Numbered from the stretch's first letter, positions 6,815 to 13,221 are shown. The stretch: DNA of 13,221 nucleotides from Acidimicrobiales bacterium (GCA_020631315.1 JAHDHM010000037.1:3191-16411), one strand, 5' to 3'. Notes: generated by a model from the letters alone, not told the origin. Made by a program: numbers and translations.

Positions 6815-6852
6815 TCACACACACCGACACACGCACTCACACACACCGGCAC
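6815..6852. repeat. Two direct repeats of a CA-rich 12-mer with 22-bp period
   Basis: In the divergent intergenic region, TCACACACACCG occurs at 6815-6826 and 6837-6848; each copy is followed by one variable base and CAC. The spacing is 22 bp, about two helical turns, so both copies would face the same side of the helix. They lie about 60-100 nt upstream of both divergent starts. They could be a pair of activator or repressor sites, or simple low-complexity sequence. Confidence 0.5.
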
Positions 6853-6882
6853 CGCCCGCTTGCCGAAATCATCGGCGCGCCC

Positions 6883-6900
6883 TCTGGTCGACCGACCAGA
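6883..6900. promoter_or_regulatory. Inverted repeat overlapping the GNAT translation initiation region
   Basis: TCTGGTC-GACC-GACCAGA is a perfect 7-bp inverted repeat with a 4-nt spacer, ending 9 nt before the GTG at 6910. It could be an operator or, in RNA, a hairpin just upstream of the weak TGGCGG ribosome site. A second shorter one, GCCGA-AATCA-TCGGC, lies at 6862-6876. No regulator gene is adjacent to suggest which protein might bind. Confidence 0.45.
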
Positions 6901-6909
6901 CTGGCGGAC

Positions 6910-7923
6910 GTGCCGATCATCCCGCTCGCCGGCGCGTCCGAGGAACTCCTCCGGGCTGCGCACTCCGTCCAGCACGACCACGACCTGCGGCTCTACCCCG
7001 ACGACGTCCCGGTGACGTGGGCCGAGTTCGAACACCTCTCCCAGCACGACCGCCGCGATGACAACGACCACCAGTGGGAAGTCGTCGTCGACGAGTCGGG
7101 CACACCGGTCGTGGTCCTGCACGTCGAGATCGAACGCAGCGACGAGAACGACCACGTCCTCGTGTTCGAGATGTGGGGCCACCACGGCCAGCCCGCCGCG
7201 ACCGACGAGGCGATGACCCGCCTGGTCGAGATCGCACGCGCCGAGAACCGCCGCCTGATCTGGGCGTGGACGCCTGCTGCCGAACCCGACGTCACGATCT
7301 GGTCCGGCTACGGCATGACCAGCAAGCTCGTCGAACGAGAGTCACTTCTCGTGCTCGACCAGGTCGACCCGACACTCATGCAGCAGTGGATCGACCGCCG
7401 CGCCGAACGCGCCGCCGACATGCGGGTCGTCCGTTGGATCGGCCACACACCTGAGGAACACCTCGCCGCGTTCGCAGCCAGCCGGACCCAGATGAACGAC
7501 GCACCCACCGACGACCTCGAGGTCAACGACGCGCTCATCACGCCCGAAGAGGTCCGCAGCGACGAAGCCGCCCGAGTGGCGATGGGCACCGAGGTCCGCA
7601 CGATCATGGTGCTCGCCCCCGACGGCACCTCCGCTGGTCACACGACGATCCACGTGAACGACCACCGGCCGTCCGAGTCGTGGCAGTGGGACACCGTCAC
7701 CATCCCGGCATTCCGCGGCCGCGGCATCGGACGCTTCATGAAGGCAGCGATGTGGCAGTGGCTGCGCGCCGATCGGCCCGACGTCACCAAGATCCGAACC
7801 GGCAACGCCGAGAGCAACGACGCCATGCTGTCGATCAACGTCGCCATGGGATTCCGCGAGGACTGCCACTGGGCCGTCTACAGCGCTGCCACCGACGACA
7901 TCGCCGCACATCTCGACAGCTGA
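6910..7923 (+). CDS. GNAT-family N-acetyltransferase, probable tandem GNAT
   Basis: This is a 337-residue protein starting at GTG 6910. The C-terminal half is a clear GNAT domain: VRTIMVLAPDGTSAGHTTIHV (229-249), then DTVTIPAFRGRGIGRFMKAAMWQWL (261-285) with the acetyl-CoA pyrophosphate-binding RGRGIG at 269-274, then KIRTGNAESNDAMLSINVAMGFRE (294-317). The N-terminal half (about 1-150) has GNAT-like strand order (VVVDESGTPVVVLHVEI; ENRRLIWAWTP; WSGYGMTSKLVERESLLVL) but no R/QxxGxG/A loop, so it looks like a degenerate second domain, as in tandem GNAT proteins such as MshD. The acceptor substrate cannot be told. It stands alone next to the divergent ATP-grasp gene and is followed by a hairpin and a membrane-protein gene. 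Codon use is like its neighbours. The family is sure for the C-terminal half, less so for the N-terminal half. Confidence 0.9.
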   Translation: MPIIPLAGASEELLRAAHSVQHDHDLRLYPDDVPVTWAEFEHLSQHDRRDDNDHQWEVVVDESGTPVVVLHVEIERSDENDHVLVFEMWGHHGQPAATDEAMTRLVEIARAENRRLIWAWTPAAEPDVTIWSGYGMTSKLVERESLLVLDQVDPTLMQQWIDRRAERAADMRVVRWIGHTPEEHLAAFAASRTQMNDAPTDDLEVNDALITPEEVRSDEAARVAMGTEVRTIMVLAPDGTSAGHTTIHVNDHRPSESWQWDTVTIPAFRGRGIGRFMKAAMWQWLRADRPDVTKIRTGNAESNDAMLSINVAMGFREDCHWAVYSAATDDIAAHLDS

Positions 7924-7924
7924 A

Positions 7925-7946
7925 CGCGGCCAACCGAACGGCCGCG
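7925..7946 (+). terminator. Stem-loop just after the GNAT stop codon
   Basis: CGCGGCC (7925-7931) and GGCCGCG (7940-7946) form a perfect 7-bp GC stem around an 8-nt loop, starting 1 nt after the TGA of the acetyltransferase gene. No T-tract follows. It may terminate or attenuate transcription into the membrane-protein gene, or stabilise the mRNA 3' end. Confidence 0.5.
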
Positions 7947-7963
7947 CAATACGCTCACCGGCC

Positions 7964-8596
7964 GTGAACGATCGCCGCACAGAGGATCAGCTTCGCCACG
8001 ACCACCGCATGGAGTTGCTCTCGGCGGTGTTGCTCGGCCTCGCCACGGTCGCGACGGCCTGGGGCGCCTATCAGGCGTCCGTCTGGGGAGGCCGGCAGGA
8101 CACCGCACTGACCTCGTCGACCCTGCTCAGTGGCGAAGCTGCCGACTGGAACCAGTTCGCCGACTCGACTCGCTCGTTCGACCAGTCGCTGTTCATCGAG
8201 ATCATCGCGATCATCGCCGAGGGTGGGCAGCCCGACGATCCTCGCGTCCTGGTGTTCAGCGAGAGCTTCAGCGAACCCGGACAGGCTGCGTTCAACGAGT
8301 GGCTCGACCGCGACGACCTCGACGACCCCTTCGAGTCGGACACCTACGACGAGACCGTGTACGGCCCGGGCCGCCAGAAATACGCCGAATCCGATGCAGC
8401 CTTCGAGGAGGCCCAGACCGCGAACAGCAACGGCGACGACTACGTGCTCGCCTCCGCGTTCTTCGCCTCGGTCCTCTTCCTCGCCGGTGTGTCCAGCGCC
8501 CTCGACGGCGCACGCATCCGCGAGACCGTCCTCGGCGGCGCCGGCATCACCTTCATCGGCGCACTGATCTTCCTGCTCACGTTGCCGGTTGCCTGA
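7964..8596 (+). CDS. Unknown three-helix membrane protein with acidic extra-membrane domain
   Basis: This is a 210-residue protein with no assigned function. A charged N terminus (MNDRRTEDQLRHDHR) precedes hydrophobic helix 1 (about 17-38, LLSAVLLGLATVATAWGAYQ). A hydrophilic acidic region follows (about 40-157; DRDDLDDPFESDTYDE at 114-129). Helices 2 and 3 lie at about 160-180 and 187-208. The ATAWGAYQASVWGGRQ stretch recalls small actinobacterial membrane proteins of unknown role. The start is taken as GTG 7964; no Shine-Dalgarno is seen, but TACGCT lies about 8 nt upstream, so a leaderless transcript is possible. ATG 8009 is an alternative and would begin at helix 1. It lies 40 nt after the acetyltransferase gene on the same strand, separated by a GC hairpin. 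Its TGA falls inside the first 26-bp repeat. Coding status is well supported by codon use and helices; function unknown. Confidence 0.8.
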   Translation: MNDRRTEDQLRHDHRMELLSAVLLGLATVATAWGAYQASVWGGRQDTALTSSTLLSGEAADWNQFADSTRSFDQSLFIEIIAIIAEGGQPDDPRVLVFSESFSEPGQAAFNEWLDRDDLDDPFESDTYDETVYGPGRQKYAESDAAFEEAQTANSNGDDYVLASAFFASVLFLAGVSSALDGARIRETVLGGAGITFIGALIFLLTLPVA

Positions 8597-8689
8597 CTCC
8601 GTCAGGTTGGCCGGTTGCCTGACTCCGTCAGGTTGGCCGGTTGCCTGACTCCATCAGGTTGGCCGGTTGCCTGACTCCATCAGGTTGCG
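8591..8689. repeat. Four tandem 26-bp repeats, each with a hairpin
   Basis: Copies begin at 8591, 8617, 8643 and 8669 with exact 26-bp period. The core is GCCTGACTCCGTCAGGTTGG, followed by CCGGTT. Copies 1 and 2 contain CCTGAC-TCC-GTCAGG (6-bp stem); copies 3 and 4 have ATCAGG, which shortens the stem to 5 bp. The array lies between convergent genes: copy 1 holds the TGA of the plus-strand membrane-protein gene (8594-8596) and copy 4 holds the minus-strand TGA of the MFS gene (8680-8682). Copy 4 ends early, giving way to GCGGGCGGGG. The array probably acts as a set of bidirectional terminators. Confidence 0.85.
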
Positions 8690-10056
8690 GGCGGGGTGAC
8701 CTCTTCGGCCTCACCCAATGCTTCGGCACGTGCCGCGTCCATCTTCTCGGTCGTCAGACGAGGCAGGGCGAAGGCCAGGAGCACCAACTGCAGCACGGCG
8801 GCGGCGAAGAACGGCATCCGCAAGGCCAGCTCGCGGCTCCCCCACACCTCCGTGACGGCGACGATCACGCCGCCGAGGATGGCCCCGACCGGCATCATCC
8901 CCCAGGCGAAGAACCGGTAGACGCTGTTGACCCGGCCGAGCAGTTCATCCGGGATGATCGTCTGGCGCAGGCTCACGGTGATCACGTTCCACAACGTGCC
9001 GGTGAACACGCCCAACGCGAACATCACGAACACGACAGGCCACAACGAGGTCAGGCCGATCACCGCGGTGGTCGCAGCACCGGTGAGCAGCGTGAGGGCC
9101 AGCGAGGGCCCCGAACCGATCCGTTGCGCGATCGACGAGGCCGTCCAGCCGCCGAGCACGCCGCCGACGGCGTTGCCCATCATCACGATCGCGAACGCCG
9201 CAGGCGACGTCTCCAGCACCTCCTGGGCGAACAGCACGAAGACGGAGAACGTCATGATCCCGGCGAGATTCAGCAGCCCGAGGATGATCGCCATCGGACG
9301 CAACAGGTCGTGCGACCACAACCACCCGAAACCCTCGGCGATCTCTGCCTTCATTCCTCGCTTCGGCGCTTCTGTCTGTTCCTGGCGTTGCTCTGGCAAC
9401 GCTGCGGACAGACGGTTCGCGCTTGGAATCAGCGCCACCAACACCGCAGCGACGGCGAACGATGCCGCGTCGACGACGAACGGCAGGGTGAACGACCACG
9501 CCAGGAACAGCGCACCGAGCGGCGGGCCGGCGAAGTTGTTGGCCACCATCTCCATGCTCCACAGGCGACCATTGGCCTTCTCCAGATCATCGGGGTGAAC
9601 GATCGAGGGCATGAACGTCTGCGTGGCGTTGTCACCCATCACCTCGGCGACACCGAGGAGCAGCGTCGCCAGGAGCACGAGCACGTAGAGCAGCGCGCTG
9701 TCGTGCACGATGCCGGAGGTGATCTCGTCGACCGTCGGCAGGTCGTTGCGCTGGGCGAACACTCCGATGGCAACCGCGAACGTCAGCGCAGCCCTGACCG
9801 CGTTCGACGTCGCGATGATCGTCCGGCGATCGTGCCGATCGGTCAACACGCCGGCTGGGAGGGTGAACACCAACCACGGCAGCCGCTGCACCACCGCCAC
9901 CAACGCGATGAGGAGCGGATTCCGCGTCACCGCCGACGCCAACCACGGGTAGGCGATGACGCCGATGCCGTCACCGAGGTTCGAGATGACGCTGGCGCTG
10001 AACAGCTTCTTGTACGACGCGTTGAGCCCGCGTTCGAGTTGCCGGGCGGCGGTCAT
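8680..10056 (-). CDS. MFS transporter, DHA3-like exporter
   Basis: This 458-residue integral membrane protein has about 12 hydrophobic helices. It shows FSASVISNLGDGIGVIAYPWLA in helix 1, the loop 2-3 motif GVLTDRHDRR (about 69-78), a hydrophilic central loop (about 215-245, RLSAALPEQRQEQTEAPKRG), and PDELLGRVNSVYRFFAWGMMPVGAILGG late in the chain. These are typical of the DHA3/MFS_3-like group, which includes macrolide and enterobactin exporters driven by proton motive force. The substrate cannot be told. ATG 10056 overlaps the regulator stop as ATGA and follows a strong GGAGG (10064-10068) with 7-nt spacing. Its neighbour, an ArsR-type regulator in the same operon, suggests induction by the exported compound. 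The TGA lies within the tandem hairpin repeats that separate it from the convergent gene. Confidence 0.93.
   Translation of the reverse strand: MTAARQLERGLNASYKKLFSASVISNLGDGIGVIAYPWLASAVTRNPLLIALVAVVQRLPWLVFTLPAGVLTDRHDRRTIIATSNAVRAALTFAVAIGVFAQRNDLPTVDEITSGIVHDSALLYVLVLLATLLLGVAEVMGDNATQTFMPSIVHPDDLEKANGRLWSMEMVANNFAGPPLGALFLAWSFTLPFVVDAASFAVAAVLVALIPSANRLSAALPEQRQEQTEAPKRGMKAEIAEGFGWLWSHDLLRPMAIILGLLNLAGIMTFSVFVLFAQEVLETSPAAFAIVMMGNAVGGVLGGWTASSIAQRIGSGPSLALTLLTGAATTAVIGLTSLWPVVFVMFALGVFTGTLWNVITVSLRQTIIPDELLGRVNSVYRFFAWGMMPVGAILGGVIVAVTEVWGSRELALRMPFFAAAVLQLVLLAFALPRLTTEKMDAARAEALGEAEEVTPPAT
9374..9413. repeat. Extended inverted repeat inside the MFS central-loop coding region
   Basis: GCGTTGC-TCTG-GCAACGC (9385-9402) is a perfect 7-bp stem with a 4-nt loop. 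It is flanked by GTCTGTTCC and GGACAGAC, which extend the pairing by 8 bp with a one-base bulge after a 2/3-nt internal loop. It lies in the stretch encoding the hydrophilic loop SAALPEQRQEQ between the two transporter halves. Confidence 0.5.
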
Positions 10057-10631
10057 CGGTCGGCCTCCGGATCGGGCAGGGTCGGGAGATCGGTCTCGTA
10101 GACCGCTGCGATCAGGCCGTACACGGAGTCACCCGACCGCGGGCGCTTGGTGAACTCCTCGGCGAGCTCGACGAGCCGGCCGAAGAACTCGTCGGCGTCG
10201 GCGGCAGAGATGCGGGCGTGCCGCATGGTCGCTGCGACATCTCGTCCCCCGCGTCGGATCTCCTCCGCGGCTTCGGCGACGAAGTTCTCGAGCTTCACCC
10301 CGCCGGCGACGGCAGCCTCGCCGAGCAGGATGGTCCGGCCGGTCCGGCCGTAGAAGCGCTCGGTGATCGCCCGCACCTGCCGGGTGCGCACCACCTTCAG
10401 CAGCCCGGCGTCGACGAGCACCGACACGTGGTGCGCGACCGAACTCTTCGGACGATCGAGCGCCATCGCGAGCTCGCTCACCGTCGCCGCTCGTTCCATG
10501 ACCAGGTCGAGGATCTGGCTGCGCGTCGGGTCGGCCAGCGCCTTCAACGCCGCCGGGGTGTCGGCTGCGACCGAGTCGGCCAGTTCGTAGTCCGGGGCCA
10601 CATCCGGGACATCGACCTCATGATCTGTCAT
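10053..10631 (-). CDS. ArsR-type winged-helix transcriptional regulator of the MFS operon
   Basis: This is a 192-residue protein with an N-terminal winged helix-turn-helix: ALKALADPTRSQILDLVMERAATVSELAMALDRPKSSVAHHVSVLVDAGLLKVVRTRQVRAITERFYGRT (about 28-97), with the recognition helix near 61-76. The C-terminal part is helical (about 100-165), probably for dimerisation or ligand binding. There is no cysteine, so it lacks the thiolate metal sites of classical ArsR/SmtB metal sensors and probably responds to an organic compound or another signal. ATG 10631 is preceded by GGGA at 7-nt spacing. The stop overlaps the MFS start. An inverted repeat straddles the promoter region just upstream, consistent with autoregulation of the two-gene operon. 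Family assignment is firm; the ligand is unknown. Confidence 0.92.
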   Translation of the reverse strand: MTDHEVDVPDVAPDYELADSVAADTPAALKALADPTRSQILDLVMERAATVSELAMALDRPKSSVAHHVSVLVDAGLLKVVRTRQVRAITERFYGRTGRTILLGEAAVAGGVKLENFVAEAAEEIRRGGRDVAATMRHARISAADADEFFGRLVELAEEFTKRPRSGDSVYGLIAAVYETDLPTLPDPEADR

Positions 10632-10635
10632 TCCC

Positions 10636-10661
10636 GAATGATTGACAATTTCCGATCATTC
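10636..10661. promoter_or_regulatory. Inverted-repeat operator upstream of the regulator gene
   Basis: GAATGAT (10636-10642) and ATCATTC (10655-10661) form a perfect 7-bp inverted repeat with a 12-nt spacer, in a locally AT-rich stretch unlike the surrounding DNA. It lies 5 nt upstream of the regulator ATG on the minus strand and overlaps a possible -10. This is the layout expected for an autorepressing ArsR-type protein. Confidence 0.65.
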
Positions 10662-10667
10662 TTCAAG
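10638..10667 (-). promoter_or_regulatory. Possible sigma-70-type promoter of the regulator-MFS operon
   Basis: On the minus strand, TTGAAG is followed after 17 nt by AATCAT, which matches TATAAT at four of six positions; the start codon lies 12-13 nt beyond the minus-10 hexamer. The inverted repeat spans the spacer and the -10. The call is made by eye and no transcription start is known. Confidence 0.4.
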
Positions 10668-10711
10668 TACGGATCGTTCCCGGCCCGCACACTCGTCCCC
10701 CAGACGCGACA

Positions 10712-10739
10712 GACCCGGCGAGCCGAAGCCCGCCGGGTC
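10712..10739 (-). terminator. Strong hairpin terminator of the thiolase gene
   Basis: On the minus strand GACCCGGCGGGC-TTCG-GCTCGCCGGGTC forms a 12-bp stem (one G-U pair) closed by a C(UUCG)G tetraloop, an unusually stable form. It starts 40 nt after the thiolase stop at 10780. The one A/C mismatch in the opposite orientation shows that the minus-strand RNA is the intended one. There is no long T-tract, as is common in high-GC actinobacteria. Confidence 0.75.
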
Positions 10740-10779
10740 CGATCAGTTCACGCGTGACCGGCCGCAGCCGGCGTCAGGC

Positions 10780-11952
10780 TCAGTAGATCTCGAAGAGACC
10801 GGCTGCGCCCTGGCCGCCACCGATGCACATGGTGACGACGCCGTACTTGGCGCCACGACGCTTGCCTTCCTGCAGCAGGTGGCCGGCGCAGCGGCTGCCG
10901 GTCATGCCGAAGGGGTGGCCGATCGAGATCGAGCCGCCGTTGACGTTGTACTTCTCGGGGTCGATGCCGAGCTGGTCACGGCTGTAGAGGCACTGCGAGG
11001 CGAAGGCCTCGTTGAGCTCCCAGATGTCGATGTCGTCGACCTTCAGGCCGTGACGGTCGAGCAGCTTCGGGACGGCGTAGATCGGGCCGATGCCCATCTC
11101 GTCGGGCTCGCAGCCGGCGACGGCCCAGCCCTTGAAGGCACCCAGCGGCTCGAGGCCACGGCGCTCGGCTTCCTTGTCCGACATCATCACGACCGCGGCG
11201 GCGCCGTCGGAGAGCTGCGAGGCGTTGCCGGCGGTGATGAAGTTGCCCTCGCCACGGACGGGCTGCAGCTTGGCGAGGCCCTCGATGGTGGTCGACGGAC
11301 GGTTGCACTCGTCGCGATCGACGGTGTAGTCGACGATCGACTCCTCACCGGTCTCGCGGTTGACGAGCTTCATCTTCGTCTCCATCGGGACGATCTCGTC
11401 GTCGAAGATGCCGTTCTCCTGGGCACGAGCGGTACGCATCTGCGACTCGAGCGAGTACTCGTCCTGGTACTCGCGGCTGACGCCGTAGCGCTGGGCCACG
11501 ATGTCGGCGGTCTCGATCATCGCCATGTAGATGGCCGGGTACTGCTCGGGCAGGGCCGGGTCCATGTTCTCCGAGCCACCCATGCCGGGGTTCGGCATGG
11601 TGATCGACTCGACACCACCGGCGACGACGACGTCGGCGCCGTCCATCTTGATGTGGTTGGCGGCCACGGCGATCGAGTTGAGACCCGACGAGCAGTGACG
11701 CTGGATGGTGTTGCCACCGGTGGTCACCGGCAGGCCGGCGAGCAGGCCAGCCAGACGGCCGAGGTTGCCGGCACCGTGGGCGCCGTTGCCGAGGGCGACG
11801 TCCTCGACGGCCTCCGGCTCGACACCCGACTTGGCGACGGCGTGCTTGATGGCGTGGGCGGCCATGCTCATCGCGGGGGTCATGTTGAACCCACCGCGAC
11901 CGGCCTTGGCCAGGCCCGTACGGGCGTATGAGACGACGACGGCTTCGTTCAC
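10780..11952 (-). CDS. Thiolase / acetyl-CoA C-acyltransferase
   Basis: This 390-residue protein has the usual thiolase length. The acyl-accepting Cys87 is in NTIQRHCSSGLNSIA, and AGGVESIT (about 111-118) is a conserved loop. NVNGGSISIGHPFGMTGSR (336-354) supplies His346, and MCIGGGQGAAGLF (375-387) supplies Cys376, the base. NEAFASQ (about 313-319) completes the active site. The enzyme cleaves 3-ketoacyl-CoA in beta-oxidation, or runs the reverse condensation of acetyl-CoA; the direction and chain length cannot be told. It starts at GTG 11952 with GGGGAG (11959-11964) 6 nt upstream. It stands alone, 92 nt downstream of a pyruvate carboxylase gene on the same strand, and ends before a strong hairpin. 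No other beta-oxidation gene is next to it. Confidence 0.96.
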   Translation of the reverse strand: MNEAVVVSYARTGLAKAGRGGFNMTPAMSMAAHAIKHAVAKSGVEPEAVEDVALGNGAHGAGNLGRLAGLLAGLPVTTGGNTIQRHCSSGLNSIAVAANHIKMDGADVVVAGGVESITMPNPGMGGSENMDPALPEQYPAIYMAMIETADIVAQRYGVSREYQDEYSLESQMRTARAQENGIFDDEIVPMETKMKLVNRETGEESIVDYTVDRDECNRPSTTIEGLAKLQPVRGEGNFITAGNASQLSDGAAAVVMMSDKEAERRGLEPLGAFKGWAVAGCEPDEMGIGPIYAVPKLLDRHGLKVDDIDIWELNEAFASQCLYSRDQLGIDPEKYNVNGGSISIGHPFGMTGSRCAGHLLQEGKRRGAKYGVVTMCIGGGQGAAGLFEIY

Positions 11953-11997
11953 GGGAGACTCCCCATCGATTGGCGAACGTTTCGGCTGACCACGTTA

Positions 11998-12030
11998 GCG
12001 ACGCGGGACCGCGCGGACCTCATGCGTCGC
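11998..12030. other. Inverted repeat between pyruvate carboxylase and thiolase genes
   Basis: GCGACGC (11998-12004) and GCGTCGC (12024-12030) are perfect 7-bp complements around a 19-nt loop that holds the 8-bp palindrome CCGCGCGG. It lies 15 nt after the pyruvate carboxylase stop and 46 nt before the thiolase start on the minus strand, so it could terminate the first gene. ACTCC-GTCA-GGAGT (12039-12052) overlaps the stop codon itself. No T-tract follows. Confidence 0.35.
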
Positions 12031-12044
12031 GGACAGCCACTCCG

Positions 12045-13221
12045 TCAGGAGTCGGCACCGCGAGCCTCAGGAGCTCCCGAGGAACCTGTCGGTCGGACCA
12101 CGAGCAACAGGTCGCCTGGCTCGACGGCCGCTGCCGAGCCCACCACGACTCGCTCGACCACGCCGTCGACGGTGGCCGAGATCTGCGACTCCATCTTCAT
12201 CGCCTCGATGACCGCCACCTGATCGCCGACAGCGACGGGGTCACCGACGGACGCTGACACGGAGACGACACCCCGGAACGGCGCAGCGACGTGGCCTGGC
12301 GACGATGGGTCGGCGCGTTCGGCATCGACAGAGGTGGCCGCAACCGATCGATCGCGCACCTCGATCGGCCGCAGCTGACCGTTGAGCCGGAACACGACCG
12401 GACGCATGCCGTCGTCATTCGGTTCGCCAAGTGCCTCGAGCCCGACCACGATGCGCACGCCGGGCTCCAGCTCGACGACGGTGTCCTCGCCACCCACCTC
12501 GAGCCCGTACCAGAACGCCTTCGACGGCAGCACCGAGAGATCACCGTACCGGTCGACGTGCTCGGCGTGCGATGCAGCGGGGCCCGGCAGCAGCAGCCGA
12601 CTCAACGTCGCCCGGACATCATCACCATCGAGGAGCTCATGATCCTCCTCGCTCAGGTCGACAGCGATGCTCGCTCGTCGGCGACCCTCGAGGGCCGCCG
12701 TCCTGAACGGCTCGGGGAACCCGCCCGGAGGTGTCCCCAACTCGCCCTGGAGGAAGCCGATGACCGAGTCGGGAAGGTCGACCGCTCCGGGATCGGCGGC
12801 CAGCTCGTCGGCGGTGACGCCGGAAGCGGTGCAGTGCGAGATCGCCGACGACCTTCGAGCTCGGCGTGACCTTGGTCGGACGACCGAGCACCACGTTGCA
12901 GGCCGCGTACGCCTCGGCGACCTGCTCGAAGTGGTCGCCGAGACCGAGCGCGATCGCCTGCTGACGCAGGTTGGACAGCTGGCCGCCCGGGATCTCGTGC
13001 CGGTACACGGTTCCGGTCGGTGCCGCGAGACCGGCTTCGAACGGCGAGTACAGCGCACGCACGGCCTCCCAGTAGGGCTCCATGTCACCGACCGCGCCGA
13101 GATCCAGCCCGGTGGACCGGTCGGTGTGGTCGGTGGCAGCGATCACGGCAGCGACCGAGGGCTGGCTCGTCATCCCCGACAGCGGTGTAGCGGCGGCGTC
13201 GACCACGTCGACACCCGAGTG
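12045..13221 (-). pseudogene. pyc: Pyruvate carboxylase, C-terminal part, with a frameshift (5' end outside window)
   Basis: From the right edge one frame reads HSGVDVVDAAATPLSGMTSQPSVAAVIAATDH, then RHEIPGGQLSNLRQQAIALGLGDHFE, then KVTPSSKVVGDLALH, which is the carboxyltransferase domain of pyruvate carboxylase. At about 12831 that frame loses similarity, and the +1 frame continues with ASGVTADELAADPGAVDLPDSVIGFLQGELG...GGFPEPFR, then the biotin carrier domain ending VAVIEAMKMES, with biotinyl Lys codon at 12195-12197 and a stop at 12045. The enzyme carboxylates pyruvate to oxaloacetate using ATP, bicarbonate and biotin. Comparison with the family pattern GDLAL-x-L-V-x-x-G suggests that about 5 nt are missing (LALHLVASGV would be expected). 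It could be a sequencing or assembly error or real inactivation; both halves otherwise look intact and under selection. The 5' part (biotin carboxylase) is off the edge. Confidence 0.9.

Noticed and set aside
8591..8689. CRISPR array
   Set aside because: The 26-bp units are directly adjacent with no unique spacers, and each unit is itself a hairpin.
10642..10779. A small gene between the regulator promoter and the thiolase stop
   Set aside because: The stretch is explained by an operator, a promoter and a strong terminator hairpin; no frame with a ribosome site was seen.
12820..12845. Programmed ribosomal frameshifting in the pyruvate carboxylase gene
   Set aside because: No slippery heptamer or obvious pseudoknot is seen at 12831, and residues appear to be missing compared with the family, so a deletion or sequence error is simpler.

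Overview
The window is high-GC bacterial DNA with GTG starts, 4-bp start/stop overlaps and mostly short intergenic gaps. Together with the gene families present (Pyc-type pyruvate carboxylase, the ATP-grasp/alpha-E/transglutaminase cluster, a DHA3-like MFS exporter with its own regulator), this suggests an actinobacterium. An Acidimicrobiia/Ilumatobacter-like host is a guess from overall style, not something proved here. TGA serves as the normal stop for most genes in the window.

Layout. Positions 1-6755 are all on the minus strand, so transcription runs right to left. A circularly permuted ATP-grasp gene, an alpha-E (DUF403) gene and a transglutaminase-like gene form a tight cluster joined by ATGA/GTGA overlaps. 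After a 71-nt gap with a small palindrome come a peroxiredoxin-like gene with an in-frame TGA at its redox-active position, an alpha/beta hydrolase whose nucleophile position is Gly, and a PEP-utilizing (rifampicin-phosphotransferase-like) enzyme that runs off the left edge. A 154-nt divergent intergenic region (6756-6909) holds a 12-bp CA-rich direct repeat with 22-bp period and a 7-4-7 inverted repeat. Two plus-strand genes follow: a tandem GNAT protein (6910-7923) and an unknown three-helix membrane protein (7964-8596). Four 26-bp tandem copies of a hairpin unit (about 8591-8689) separate these from convergent minus-strand genes: an MFS exporter and its ArsR-type regulator (8680-10631), a thiolase (10780-11952) with a clear downstream hairpin terminator, and the 3' part of a pyruvate carboxylase gene (12045-13221) that carries a frameshift.

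The main point of interest is 2727-3254. Read from its Shine-Dalgarno-supported ATG, the peroxiredoxin-like gene has an in-frame TGA at codon 43, where relatives of the AhpC-TSA_2/SelL-type family carry the first Cys (or Sec) of the active site. A perfect 7-bp hairpin with a 4-nt loop containing G starts 18 nt after this TGA, which fits a bacterial SECIS element. The gene is therefore best read as a 175-residue selenoprotein rather than the 115-residue open frame an automatic caller would give. The protein has no cysteine at all, so any resolving thiol would have to come from another molecule.

How genes may work together: the ATP-grasp, alpha-E and transglutaminase trio is a widely conserved set thought to make or process a peptide-like product. 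The regulator and MFS exporter form a self-contained export operon. The thiolase and pyruvate carboxylase belong to central carbon and fatty-acid metabolism. No tRNA, rRNA, insertion sequence or CRISPR array is visible.
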